This document shows positions 40,140 to 46,842 of a stretch of 64,000 nt of DNA, piece by piece (position 1 is the stretch's first letter; the number at the start of each line of letters is the position of its first letter). The stretch lies in NCBI RefSeq assembly GCF_000423665.1, contig NZ_AUIK01000027.1:1-64000 (forward strand). The letters run 5' to 3'. Made by a program: the position numbers and the translations under genes. The DNA comes from Solirubrobacter soli DSM 22325. GTDB lineage: Bacteria > Actinomycetota > Thermoleophilia > Solirubrobacterales > Solirubrobacteraceae. Below the pieces are notes generated by a model. The model worked only from the letters and a program-made list of their open reading frames with translations. It searched no databases and was not told the origin of the DNA.

Positions 40140-41246
40140 GTGCGTGTCGCTCTCCTGACCGGTGTCTGCTTTCTCGCGCTCGCCGCGCCGGCGAGCGCGT
40201 GGATTCCGAACGACCCGGGAACGGCCGGGACGACGCCGGGTGGCTGGCAGCAGGATCAGTGGAACTTCCTGCCCGGCACGGGCGTCGATGCGCCGCGGGC
40301 GTGGGACAACCTGATCGCCGCGGGTAGGCCGGGTGGCAAGGGCGTGAAGATCGCCGTGCTGGACTCGGGCGTGGACTACGACCGCTCGCCGGACCTGTCG
40401 AGCATCCACTTCGCGCGCGGGCGCGACTTCTGCTCGCGCACGCTCAACACCGAGCTCGCGTGCCAGGGCGAGGACAACAAGCCCGACGACCAGTACGGGC
40501 ACGGGACGCACGTCGCGAGCACGATCGCCGAGACGACCAACAACGGCAAAGGTCTCACCGGGCTCGCCTACGGCGCGACGGTGATCCCGGTCAAGGTGCT
40601 CAACCGCTACGGCGACGGCGACGAGTTCTCGATCGCCAAAGGCCTGCGCTACGCCGCTGACCAAGGCGCGCAGGTGATCAACCTGAGCTTCGAGTTCGGG
40701 TCCTCGATCACCTCGGGCTCGGAGATCCCGCGCATCCGCGCGGCGGTCAAGTACGCGCGGCGCAAGGGCGCGCTGATCGTCGCCGCCTCGGGCAACATCA
40801 GCTTTGACCGCGTCTCCTACCCCGCGGCACTGCCCGGCGTCGTCTCGGTCGGCGCGGTCACCGAGCACGGCTGCCTTGCCGAGTACTCCAACACCGGCTC
40901 CGGCCTGGACCTCGTCGCACCCGGCGGCGGCAAGGACGCGCCGCTGCCCGAGGCCGCGTGCCGCCCGAACGACCCACCGGGCCGCTCGATCCTCCAGCTC
41001 GCCTTCACCCGCAAGAACCGCACGTTCCGCTACCCGAAGAGCTACGTGGGCACGAGCATGGCCGCGCCGCACGTCTCCGCGACGGCGGCGCTGATCATCG
41101 CTTCCGGCGTCCTCGGCGCCAGGCCGACGGCCAAGCAGATCGAGAACCGCCTCAAGCTCACCGCCCACGACCTCGGCACGCCGGGCAAGGACACGGTCTA
41201 CGGCTTCGGGCTGATCGACGCCGGCGCGGCGACCGCGCCGGCCTGA
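40140..41246 (+). CDS. Secreted subtilisin-like serine protease (S8)
   Basis: A 368-aa exported peptidase. Signal peptide VRVALLTGVCFLALAAPASA; catalytic Asp75 (VLDSGVDYD), His121 (YGHGTHVAS) and Ser306 (GTSMAAPHVSA) are all present, with the oxyanion Asn region in AASGNISF. There is no long prodomain: only about 45 residues separate the signal peptide and the catalytic domain. No C-terminal anchor is visible. GTG start at 40140. It could process the large secreted proteins encoded nearby, but the sequence does not show this. Confidence 0.92.
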   Translation: MRVALLTGVCFLALAAPASAWIPNDPGTAGTTPGGWQQDQWNFLPGTGVDAPRAWDNLIAAGRPGGKGVKIAVLDSGVDYDRSPDLSSIHFARGRDFCSRTLNTELACQGEDNKPDDQYGHGTHVASTIAETTNNGKGLTGLAYGATVIPVKVLNRYGDGDEFSIAKGLRYAADQGAQVINLSFEFGSSITSGSEIPRIRAAVKYARRKGALIVAASGNISFDRVSYPAALPGVVSVGAVTEHGCLAEYSNTGSGLDLVAPGGGKDAPLPEAACRPNDPPGRSILQLAFTRKNRTFRYPKSYVGTSMAAPHVSATAALIIASGVLGARPTAKQIENRLKLTAHDLGTPGKDTVYGFGLIDAGAATAPA

Positions 41247-41382
41247 TTCACGACAGGCGACGCTCGAGCAGCAGCTCGCACGCGTCGACCGAGGTACGCA
41301 ACGCGTATGAACACGAGCTCGTCTCCTCTCGAGCGCCCCTGCCGAGCCTACCGGCGGCGGCTCGGCGAAGGCAAGGCGGAGC

Positions 41383-41673
41383 TCAGCCCCGGCGCATCAG
41401 CCGGCCGACGGCGCTCATCAGCTCGTCAGCCTGGTCGCCTGAGTCGTCCGGGCCGCCGTGGCCCTCGAGCAGGCAGTGGCGCGCGTGGCCGTCCAGGAGG
41501 CCGAGCGCGACTTTGTCCAGCGCCGCCTGGATGGCGGAGATCTGGGTCAGGACGTCGATGCAGTAGCGGTCTTCGTCGACCATGCGGGAGACGCCGCGCA
41601 CCTGACCCTCGATGCGGGCCAGGCGCTTGTTGAGCTGTTCCTTGGTCGCGGTGTAGCCGCGTGTCTCGGCCAT
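41383..41673 (-). CDS. CsoR/FrmR-family metal-sensing repressor
   Basis: A 96-aa all-helical DNA-binding repressor (DUF156). Cys38 (RYCIDVL), His63 and Cys67 (GHARHC) reproduce the Cys-His-Cys spacing of the Cu(I) sensor CsoR, so copper sensing is more likely than the persulfide type, which lacks the His. N-terminal basic helix: KRLARIEGQVRGVSRMV. The start codon overlaps a TACCC-N5-GGGTA dyad, suggesting autorepression. No copper exporter lies in the window, so its target may be elsewhere. Confidence 0.92.
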   Translation of the reverse strand: MAETRGYTATKEQLNKRLARIEGQVRGVSRMVDEDRYCIDVLTQISAIQAALDKVALGLLDGHARHCLLEGHGGPDDSGDQADELMSAVGRLMRRG

Positions 41674-41687
41674 ACCCCCACAGGGTA
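41673..41687. promoter_or_regulatory. Candidate CsoR operator over its own start codon
   Basis: TACCC (41673-41677) and GGGTA (41683-41687) flank a 5-nt centre; the GC-rich pseudo-palindrome is typical of CsoR/RcnR-type sites. It overlaps the last base of the complementary ATG of the repressor gene. Confidence 0.5.
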
Positions 41688-41692
41688 CACCA

Positions 41693-41714
41693 CCGGGGGG
41701 TTGCCGCCCCCCGG
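41693..41714 (-). terminator. G-rich hairpin between the small hypothetical gene and the CsoR gene
   Basis: CCGGGGGG (41693-41700) and CCCCCCGG (41707-41714) form a perfect 8-bp stem with a 6-nt loop. Located 10 nt past the stop of the 115-aa gene on the minus strand, it may terminate that transcript, leaving CsoR to its own promoter. Confidence 0.5.
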
Positions 41715-41724
41715 ACCCCCCGCT

Positions 41725-42072
41725 TCAGACCGCGATGCGCTCTTCCTCATGCAGGAGGAAACCGGCCGCGTCGAGGACCTTGCGGTCGCGCAGCCGCGTC
41801 AGCCGCTCCTGGGCTTCGACGTCGGTCTCCCAGGCGGCGACGGCGGCGGTGTCCTCCATGCTGCTCAGGCCGTGCTGCTCGGGCTCGTCGAAGGCCTGGC
41901 GCAGCCAGGCGAGGTCGTCGGAGATGCGGCGCGGACGCTCGGCACGGCCGGCGCCCGGCTCCCAGGGATTGTCGCCGGCGCGGCGCTCGGGAACGCCTTG
42001 CGGGCGCGTCAAGGCGACGGTCAAGGCACCCATCCAGTCGGGGCGCGAGGTCACGAGCTCCAGTACGGCCAT
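41725..42072 (-). CDS. Hypothetical protein
   Basis: A 115-aa soluble protein of no recognised family. The middle is polar and charged (ERRAGDNPWEPGAGRAERPRRISDD) and the C-terminal half is helical, with 'TAAVAAWETDVEAQERLTRLRDRKVLDAAGFLL' as its strongest helix. It is encoded 30 nt after the metallo-hydrolase stop and upstream of the CsoR-family gene on the same strand. The frame is open for its whole length with codon use like that of its neighbours; coding status is likely but unproven. Confidence 0.55.
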   Translation of the reverse strand: MAVLELVTSRPDWMGALTVALTRPQGVPERRAGDNPWEPGAGRAERPRRISDDLAWLRQAFDEPEQHGLSSMEDTAAVAAWETDVEAQERLTRLRDRKVLDAAGFLLHEEERIAV

Positions 42073-42102
42073 GGCGGAATTCTTACCCTTTCTTGCGGCG
42101 AT

Positions 42103-42888
42103 CTATGGCAGTTGTCCGTTGAGCGCATCTATGTAGCGCTGCGCTGAGCGCTTCACGATGGCCTTCCCGTCCGCTGGGATCACGGTGCCCCACCAGGCAC
42201 CGTAGATCGTCTCGTAGTCGAAGGGCTCCAGCGCGGCTTCGATCGAGCGGATCTCGGCCTCGGGCAACGGGATGAAGTTCGGGAAGCTGTACATGAAGGA
42301 GACCCAGCCGCGGTCCGGGATGACCTGGACGATGTCGCCGGTGAGCAGGTCGTTCCCGCGGTGCAGCACGGTTCCGCCCGCGAAGTGCCCGCCGCAGCGG
42401 ACGAGCGTCATCCCGTCACCGAGGTCATACGTCGGACCCGACCAGAAATGGAGCTTCGGGTCGTCGCGCATGACCCACTCGCGGTCGTCCTCATGCAGCC
42501 AGACCGGGCAGTCGAACGCGTGCGCCCACTCGACCATGGCCGAGTAGTAGTGCGGGTGCGAGATCGCGATCGCGTGCAGGCCGCCGCGCGACTCGACCTC
42601 GCGCTCGGTCTCGGCCTCGAGCAGCGTCACGCAGTCCCACAGGATGTTGCCGTCCGAGTGCGGAACGAGCAGCGCGCGCTGCCCGATCGCGAACTTCGGC
42701 TCCGTGCCGATCCCGACGAGCTCCCCCTCGTCGCGGATCAGGTTCTTATGTCCCCCGCGCAGCTCGTGCAGCGTCGTCCATTGCTGGCCGTCGAGCCCCA
42801 CGTATTGGCGGGGGTCGTCGCAGATCGGGCAATCCTCCCGCTCGGCGGCGTACTGGACCCCACAGGTCACGCAGATCGGTAGCGACAC
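42103..42888 (-). CDS. MBL-fold metallo-hydrolase with N-terminal zinc ribbon
   Basis: A 261-aa protein. Residues 8-24 hold two CxxC pairs (CVTCGVQY ... CPICDDP), a zinc ribbon. The remainder is a metallo-beta-lactamase-like fold with the segment AIAISHPHYYSAMVEWAHAF, where the usual HxHxDH metal motif is altered to HPHYYS, then HEDDREW, a GGHFAGGTV motif with a His, and LLTGDIVQV. Altered metal ligands make catalysis uncertain; related proteins are annotated as MBL-fold hydrolases. ATG start at 42888. It may form an operon with the two downstream genes. Confidence 0.8.
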   Translation of the reverse strand: MSLPICVTCGVQYAAEREDCPICDDPRQYVGLDGQQWTTLHELRGGHKNLIRDEGELVGIGTEPKFAIGQRALLVPHSDGNILWDCVTLLEAETEREVESRGGLHAIAISHPHYYSAMVEWAHAFDCPVWLHEDDREWVMRDDPKLHFWSGPTYDLGDGMTLVRCGGHFAGGTVLHRGNDLLTGDIVQVIPDRGWVSFMYSFPNFIPLPEAEIRSIEAALEPFDYETIYGAWWGTVIPADGKAIVKRSAQRYIDALNGQLP

Positions 42889-42913
42889 GGCGCAATCGTG
42901 TCACGGTGGAGCT

Positions 42914-43714
42914 GTGTCACGTCAGTTCATCGAGGCCAACAGCATCCTCCTCGCCTTCCAGGCGCTGCTCGTCGCCCTCACGGGCGCGGGCATCCCGCCG
43001 TGGCTTGACCGGCTCCGGAGCCGCGGCTGGGCGCTGATCCTGCCGGTCTCGATCGCGGGCGTCGTGGCCGGGATCGCGATCTTCCCGCAGCTCGCCGACG
43101 GCCTGACGTGGGTCGCGCTCATCCTGATCCCGCCCGGCGCGGTGCTCGCGCTCTCGTGGGCGATCCACGGCGCCCGGCCGTGGATGGGGCTGATCGCCGC
43201 CGCGCTGTTCGTGTTCGCCTGGGTCGAGACCGGCACGCTCGCCGGCGACGCGGCCGCGGCGGCCTGCACGGCGCTCTCGGCCGCCACGCTCGGCCGCCTG
43301 TTGGCGGGTGGCGTGCCGGTGACCTATCTCAAGCTCGCGATCGTCGCGTTCGCGGTGATCGACGCGATCCTCGTCTTCGGCAACCAGCTCCAGGGCCCGA
43401 ACGCGGTCCTGAACGCCGCCGTCCCCGCGCCCGGCCTCCCCCAGCTGCAGTACCTCGATCTGCACTACGCGTCGATGGGTTATGGAGACGTGTTCGTCGC
43501 CGGCGTGCTCGGCGGGGTACTCGCCACCGAGGGTCGCAAGCAGTGGCCGGTCGCGATCCTCGTGTTCGTGCTGGCGGCGCTGTGGGACTTGCTCTTCCTG
43601 CTGGACTCGATCAATACGCTCCCGGCCACCGTGCCGATCGCCGCAGCCCTGATCATCGTCGAGGTCCGCCCATGGCTCACCCGCCGCCGCCCTGGCATCT
43701 CTTCGGCGAGCTGA
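42914..43714 (+). CDS. Candidate GxGD (presenilin/SPP-like) intramembrane aspartyl protease
   Basis: A 266-aa protein with about eight hydrophobic helices. Two membrane-embedded aspartates stand out: Asp150 in 'FAVIDAILVFGN', which resembles the YD helix (YDxFWVFG) of signal peptide peptidase, and Asp192 in 'SMGYGDVFVAGVL', a match to the GxGD motif. Near the C-terminus TLPATVP (235-241) sits where the PAL motif would be. The Tyr before the first Asp is Ile here and the PAL is imperfect, so this is a distant candidate. GTG start at 42914. The 3' end overlaps the next gene by 43 nt. Confidence 0.55.
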   Translation: MSRQFIEANSILLAFQALLVALTGAGIPPWLDRLRSRGWALILPVSIAGVVAGIAIFPQLADGLTWVALILIPPGAVLALSWAIHGARPWMGLIAAALFVFAWVETGTLAGDAAAAACTALSAATLGRLLAGGVPVTYLKLAIVAFAVIDAILVFGNQLQGPNAVLNAAVPAPGLPQLQYLDLHYASMGYGDVFVAGVLGGVLATEGRKQWPVAILVFVLAALWDLLFLLDSINTLPATVPIAAALIIVEVRPWLTRRRPGISSAS

Positions 43715-44196
43715 TCATCGTCCCGGCGCGCGTCGGGCGCTCGCTGGGCGGGGTGATGCTCGCCAACTACACGTCGGGCACGCTCGTCTACCGCGAGCTG
43801 ATCGTCTTCTCGCACGCGACCGCGCGCGGGATGGTCGTCAGCCACATCTACGTCGACGACGAGCAGTCGCTCAGCGGCGGGCACGAGATCTGGGGCCTGC
43901 CGAAGGAGCTCGCGACCTTCGAGTACACGCGGACGCACTTCGTGGCGCGGCAGGAGACGACGCTGCTCAGCGCGAGCATCCGGAGGCGCCCCGGCGTCAT
44001 CCCGCTGGTGATCCCCGCGCCGATCGTCTCCGACGCCGGCGCGACGCTCGGCCGCGCGCGGATCAAGGCCGCGCCCGCGCTGGTCACGCTCGACGTCCCG
44101 CCGACGAGCCCGTTCGCCCACCTGGGTCTGTCCGGCACCCGCCCCGCCTTGGCGGGCGACGATCTCGCGCTGACGATGCCTGCTCCTAGGCTCTAG
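43672..44196 (+). CDS. Acetoacetate-decarboxylase-family protein
   Basis: A 174-aa protein related to acetoacetate decarboxylase, shorter than the usual about 240 aa. The signature 'SGGHEIWGLPKELATF' contains Lys78, matching the Schiff-base lysine region of the family. A Lys at that place suggests that imine chemistry remains possible; related short forms act as hydrolase/aldolases or are uncharacterised. ATG start at 43672 inside the membrane protein gene shows tight coupling with it. An 8-nt gap precedes the GroES-like gene. Confidence 0.82.
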   Translation: MAHPPPPWHLFGELIIVPARVGRSLGGVMLANYTSGTLVYRELIVFSHATARGMVVSHIYVDDEQSLSGGHEIWGLPKELATFEYTRTHFVARQETTLLSASIRRRPGVIPLVIPAPIVSDAGATLGRARIKAAPALVTLDVPPTSPFAHLGLSGTRPALAGDDLALTMPAPRL

Positions 44197-44204
44197 CGCA
44201 GACC

Positions 44205-44524
44205 ATGCGCAACCACCTTCGCCCCCTCTTCGATCGCGTCGTCGTCAAGGAGCTCGAGCCGGACCGCATCCGCCAATCCGGCCTGCTCGTCCCCGCCGGG
44301 ACCCACGAGCCGCCGCCGCAGCACGGGATCGTGCTCGACGTCGGCCCCGGCCTGGACTGGTGGGAGGGCGCGAACATCGCGATGCCGGTCAAGCCCGGCG
44401 ACCACGTGGTCTTCCCCGCGTCCGCGGGCGCGTGGGTGGAGGTCGACGAGGAGCGCCTGCTATGTGCCGCGTCGGCGAGCTGCTCGGCGTGCTCGAAGAG
44501 GTGAAGGAGCCCGTCTCCACGTGA
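44205..44524 (+). pseudogene. GroES-like (Cpn10) protein gene, frameshifted near its end
   Basis: Residues 4-85 match the co-chaperonin fold: LRPLFDRVVVKELEP, SGLLVPAGTHEPPPQHGIVLDVGPG and VKPGDHVVFPASAG. After ERLL (codon at 44460-44462) the frame turns into CAASASCSACSKR and stops at 44504. Reading one base out from 44465 gives CRVGELLGVLEEVKE, the expected Cpn10-like ending, and reaches TGA at 44522-44524, just overlapping the next gene. One base seems missing at 44463-44464. A broken or mis-sequenced accessory GroES paralogue; no groEL is adjacent. Confidence 0.8.
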
Positions 44525-45132
44525 GACGCCTCGCCCCTGGGCTCTGGTACTGGACCGCGCGCCACCCGGAGTGGCACCCGCGAACCGAGTTCGGCGCCGA
44601 GGTCGGCTGCTAGCTCGCCCACGAGGGCGGGCGGACGATCGTGATCGACCCGCTCCATACACGTGATCTGGGCGAGTACATCGACGGTGACGTCGTGGTC
44701 GCGATCACGCTGACGTACCACGTGCGCGACGCCGCCGAGGTCGTGCGCCGGTACGGCGGCGTGGTCAGCGGGCACGAGGACGTCCAGAAGCGGCTGCCGG
44801 ACGACATCCCCTTCGAGCCGGACGCGGGATTGCGCTGGCACACGATCAGGGCGAGCAAGGAGACGCCGCTGGAGCTGCCGGGCCTGCGGGCGGTCGCGTT
44901 CGGCGATCGGTTCGTCGGCGTCGAGGGCGGGCTGCGCTTCTGGATGCAGCGCGAGCCGACCGACGAGCGCCGCGCCTGGTACCGCAGAACGGCCGTCCCG
45001 CGGCTCGCGCACCTGCTCGAGATCGACTTCGACCGCGCCCTGGTCACCCACGGCGAGCCGGTCATGAACCACGCCCATCGAGCGCTCGAGGACGCACTGA
45101 ACGGCGAGCCTTGGTATCACCGCCCGTCATGA
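44521..45132 (+). pseudogene. MBL-like hydrolase gene interrupted by an in-frame TAG
   Basis: From GTG 44521 the frame reads VRRLAPGLWYWTARHPEWHP...EFGAEVGC, then TAG at 44611-44613, then continues open as LAHEGGRTIVIDPL...to 45132. The pieces look like one protein of about 203 aa related to metallo-beta-lactamase-like hydrolases ('GRTIVIDPL', 'VVVAITLTYHVRDAAEVVRRYG', 'LVTHGEPVM'), though the metal motif is degenerate. The stop lies where a Tyr (TAC/TAT) would be expected. It overlaps both neighbours by 4 nt, so the operon architecture is intact. The 5' part also overlaps the repaired GroES reading. Confidence 0.8.
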
Positions 45133-45332
45133 GCGATCACGTGTACAAGTCGGTGGAGATCACCGGCTCCTCCACGGAGGGCGTCCAGCAGGCGATCGAC
45201 ACCGCGCTGGCCAAGGCGAAGCAGACGCTCCGCCACATCGACTGGTTCGAGGTCATCGGCACGCGCGGCGGCTTCGACGGCGACACCGTCTACTACCAGG
45301 TCACGCTCAAGATCGGCTTCCGTCTGGAGTAG
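45129..45332 (+). CDS. Dodecin-family flavin-binding protein
   Basis: A 67-aa protein with the dodecin pattern: 'DHVYKSVEITGSSTEGVQQAIDTALAKAKQTLRHIDWFEVIGTRG' (strand-helix-strand, with the Trp-Phe-Glu stacking segment) and the closing strand VYYQVTLKIGFRLE. Dodecins form hollow dodecamers that store riboflavin or FMN and protect against photoreactive flavins. ATG start at 45129 overlaps the TGA of the previous gene (ATGA). A perfect terminator follows, ending this transcription unit. Confidence 0.93.
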   Translation: MSDHVYKSVEITGSSTEGVQQAIDTALAKAKQTLRHIDWFEVIGTRGGFDGDTVYYQVTLKIGFRLE

Positions 45333-45336
45333 CTGA

Positions 45337-45358
45337 GAGGCGCCCTGTAGGGCGCCTC
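45337..45358 (+). terminator. Terminator hairpin after dodecin
   Basis: GAGGCGCCC (45337-45345) pairs perfectly with GGGCGCCTC (45350-45358) around the loop TGTA, 4 nt after the stop codon. It ends the five-gene run from 42914. Confidence 0.85.
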
Positions 45359-45476
45359 CCAACCTCAGGCCCGCGCCGCGTGAGCGCGCCGGGCGTTCCG
45401 GCGCGCCTTGCGGGACGTGTCGCCTACGGCGCCTGCTCATGAGGCACGTACGAGTCCGCTGAGTAACGTCCAGGGG

Positions 45477-46487
45477 GTGGACAACGCCTTCACTGGAGCC
45501 GCGCTGGACCGCGCGGGCGACTCCCGCCGCCGCGACCCCGAGTGGATCGCCGCCCAGCAGACGCATCCGGGCGCTCGGGCCGTCGTGGCCGGGGACCGCG
45601 GGCTGCGGATCGCGGGCGACCACCTGGAGCTCGTCCCGCTCGCCGAGGTCGAGCGAAGCGGTGACGAGCCCGCCGGGCCGAACGCGGACGGGCGTGCGGA
45701 CCTCGGGCGAGGCAGGGATTCCTACCCCTACCTGCTCGGCATCGACACGGACGGCCCGCTGTTCGCCGTCGACGAGGATCCGCTGCGCACCGGCCGCGTC
45801 CCGATGGTCGGCTCCGGCGGCGTGCGGGGCGAGCCGCCCGTGGACGGGTCCGGCGACCGCATCCCGCTGCGGCAGGCCGCGGCCCGGCTGAGTCTCCAGG
45901 AAGGCGGGCTCGCCGCCTACGCGGCGGCGCTGCTCAACTGGCACCGCCGCCACCGCTTCTGCGCGGCGTGTGGTCATGAGAGCGACATCGTCGAGGCCGG
46001 CTTGACCCGCGTGTGCCCGAACTGCGGCGCCGAGCACCACCCGCGCACCGACCCCGTCGTGATCATGCTCGTCACCGACGGCGACCGGCTGATGCTGGGG
46101 CGCCAGGCGAGCTGGCCGAGCGGGCGCTACTCGGCGCTCGCGGGGTTCGTCGAGCCGGGCGAGTCGCTCGAGGAGGCCGTCGCGCGCGAGGTGCGCGAGG
46201 AGGCGGGCGTGATCGTCGGCCGGCCGCGCTACATGGCTTCGCAGCCGTGGCCGTTTCCCGCCAGCCTGATGCTCGGCTTCAGCGCTCCGTACATCAGCGG
46301 CGAGCCGGCGATCCACGACGACGAGCTCCAGGACGTGCGCTGGTTCGACCGCGCCGAGATCGAGGAGGCGTCTCATGCGGACGACAGAGACGACTGGGGA
46401 ACGCCCGGCGATCCGGGCGGTCCGCTGCGGCTTCCGCCCAGCCTGGCGATCGCTCGGCGCCTCATAGATGCGTGGCTAACGGACTGA
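45477..46487 (+). CDS. nudC: NAD(+) diphosphatase NudC
   Basis: Hydrolyses NADH/NAD to NMN(H) and AMP, and in some bacteria removes NAD caps from RNA. The 336-aa protein has the four-Cys zinc ribbon (FCAACGH ... RVCPNCG, about residues 161-184), a Nudix box of the form G-x5-E-x7-REVREEAGV (about 222-245) and the NudC-specific SQPWPFPAS tag just after it. GTG start at 45477 with a purine run before it; a GTG 23 codons upstream in frame is less likely. The 144-nt region upstream contains the dodecin terminator and further GC-rich dyads. Confidence 0.93.
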   Translation: MDNAFTGAALDRAGDSRRRDPEWIAAQQTHPGARAVVAGDRGLRIAGDHLELVPLAEVERSGDEPAGPNADGRADLGRGRDSYPYLLGIDTDGPLFAVDEDPLRTGRVPMVGSGGVRGEPPVDGSGDRIPLRQAAARLSLQEGGLAAYAAALLNWHRRHRFCAACGHESDIVEAGLTRVCPNCGAEHHPRTDPVVIMLVTDGDRLMLGRQASWPSGRYSALAGFVEPGESLEEAVAREVREEAGVIVGRPRYMASQPWPFPASLMLGFSAPYISGEPAIHDDELQDVRWFDRAEIEEASHADDRDDWGTPGDPGGPLRLPPSLAIARRLIDAWLTD

Positions 46488-46527
46488 GGTTGCAGAGCCC
46501 GCTTGCCTGGCTTACGCTTCATCTGAA

Positions 46528-46842
46528 GTGAGCCTGGAGGGGTGGATCTTCATGGTTGGCCTCCGCGTCTTCGACGTCGGGGCTCTTGTCGTGTGGTTGG
46601 TGTGGTTCTTCCGCCTGCGTGACGACAACGACGACGATGGGGACGACTTCCGTCGCGGCAAGGGCGATGGGAACGAGCCGGAAGAGCCCTCGTGCGGGCC
46701 TGGCGGCCTGCGGCTGCCGCTGCCCGAGTCCCAGCCGTGGCATTCGCGCCGGCGCGACCACGGCGGCGACCGCCGTCCGACGCCGCTCCCGACCCGTCGC
46801 ACCGCGCCGCACCGCGCCCCGGTTCGCACGCGGCACCGCTGA
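46528..46842 (+). CDS. Small single-pass membrane protein with acidic tail
   Basis: A protein of 104 aa (GTG 46528) or 96 aa (ATG 46552). One N-terminal TM helix (FDVGALVVWLVWFF, about residues 15-28) is followed by a strongly acidic stretch (RLRDDNDDDGDDF) and a Pro/Arg-rich tail (HSRRRDHGGDRR...). It resembles small uncharacterised membrane proteins of Thermoleophilia as far as I recall, without a named family. Its TGA overlaps a CTG that begins the mannosidase reading frame (CTGA), so the two genes may be coupled. Confidence 0.7.
   Translation: MSLEGWIFMVGLRVFDVGALVVWLVWFFRLRDDNDDDGDDFRRGKGDGNEPEEPSCGPGGLRLPLPESQPWHSRRRDHGGDRRPTPLPTRRTAPHRAPVRTRHR

Noticed and set aside
41247..41382. Gene in the gap between the subtilase and CsoR genes
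   Set aside because: No open frame with start and plausible codon use; I see nothing there beyond GC-rich spacer.
44205..44524. Housekeeping groES
   Set aside because: No groEL adjacent, divergent sequence and a frameshift; more likely an accessory paralogue.
44611..44613. TAG read as pyrrolysine or selenocysteine
   Set aside because: No pyl or sel machinery or SECIS-like element is seen, TAG is not a selenocysteine codon, and the adjacent frameshift fits gene decay or error better.
46692..46838. Upstream GTG extension of the alpha-mannosidase
   Set aside because: It reads through the acidic small-protein gene in another frame and encodes Pro/Arg-rich residues unlike GH38 N-termini.
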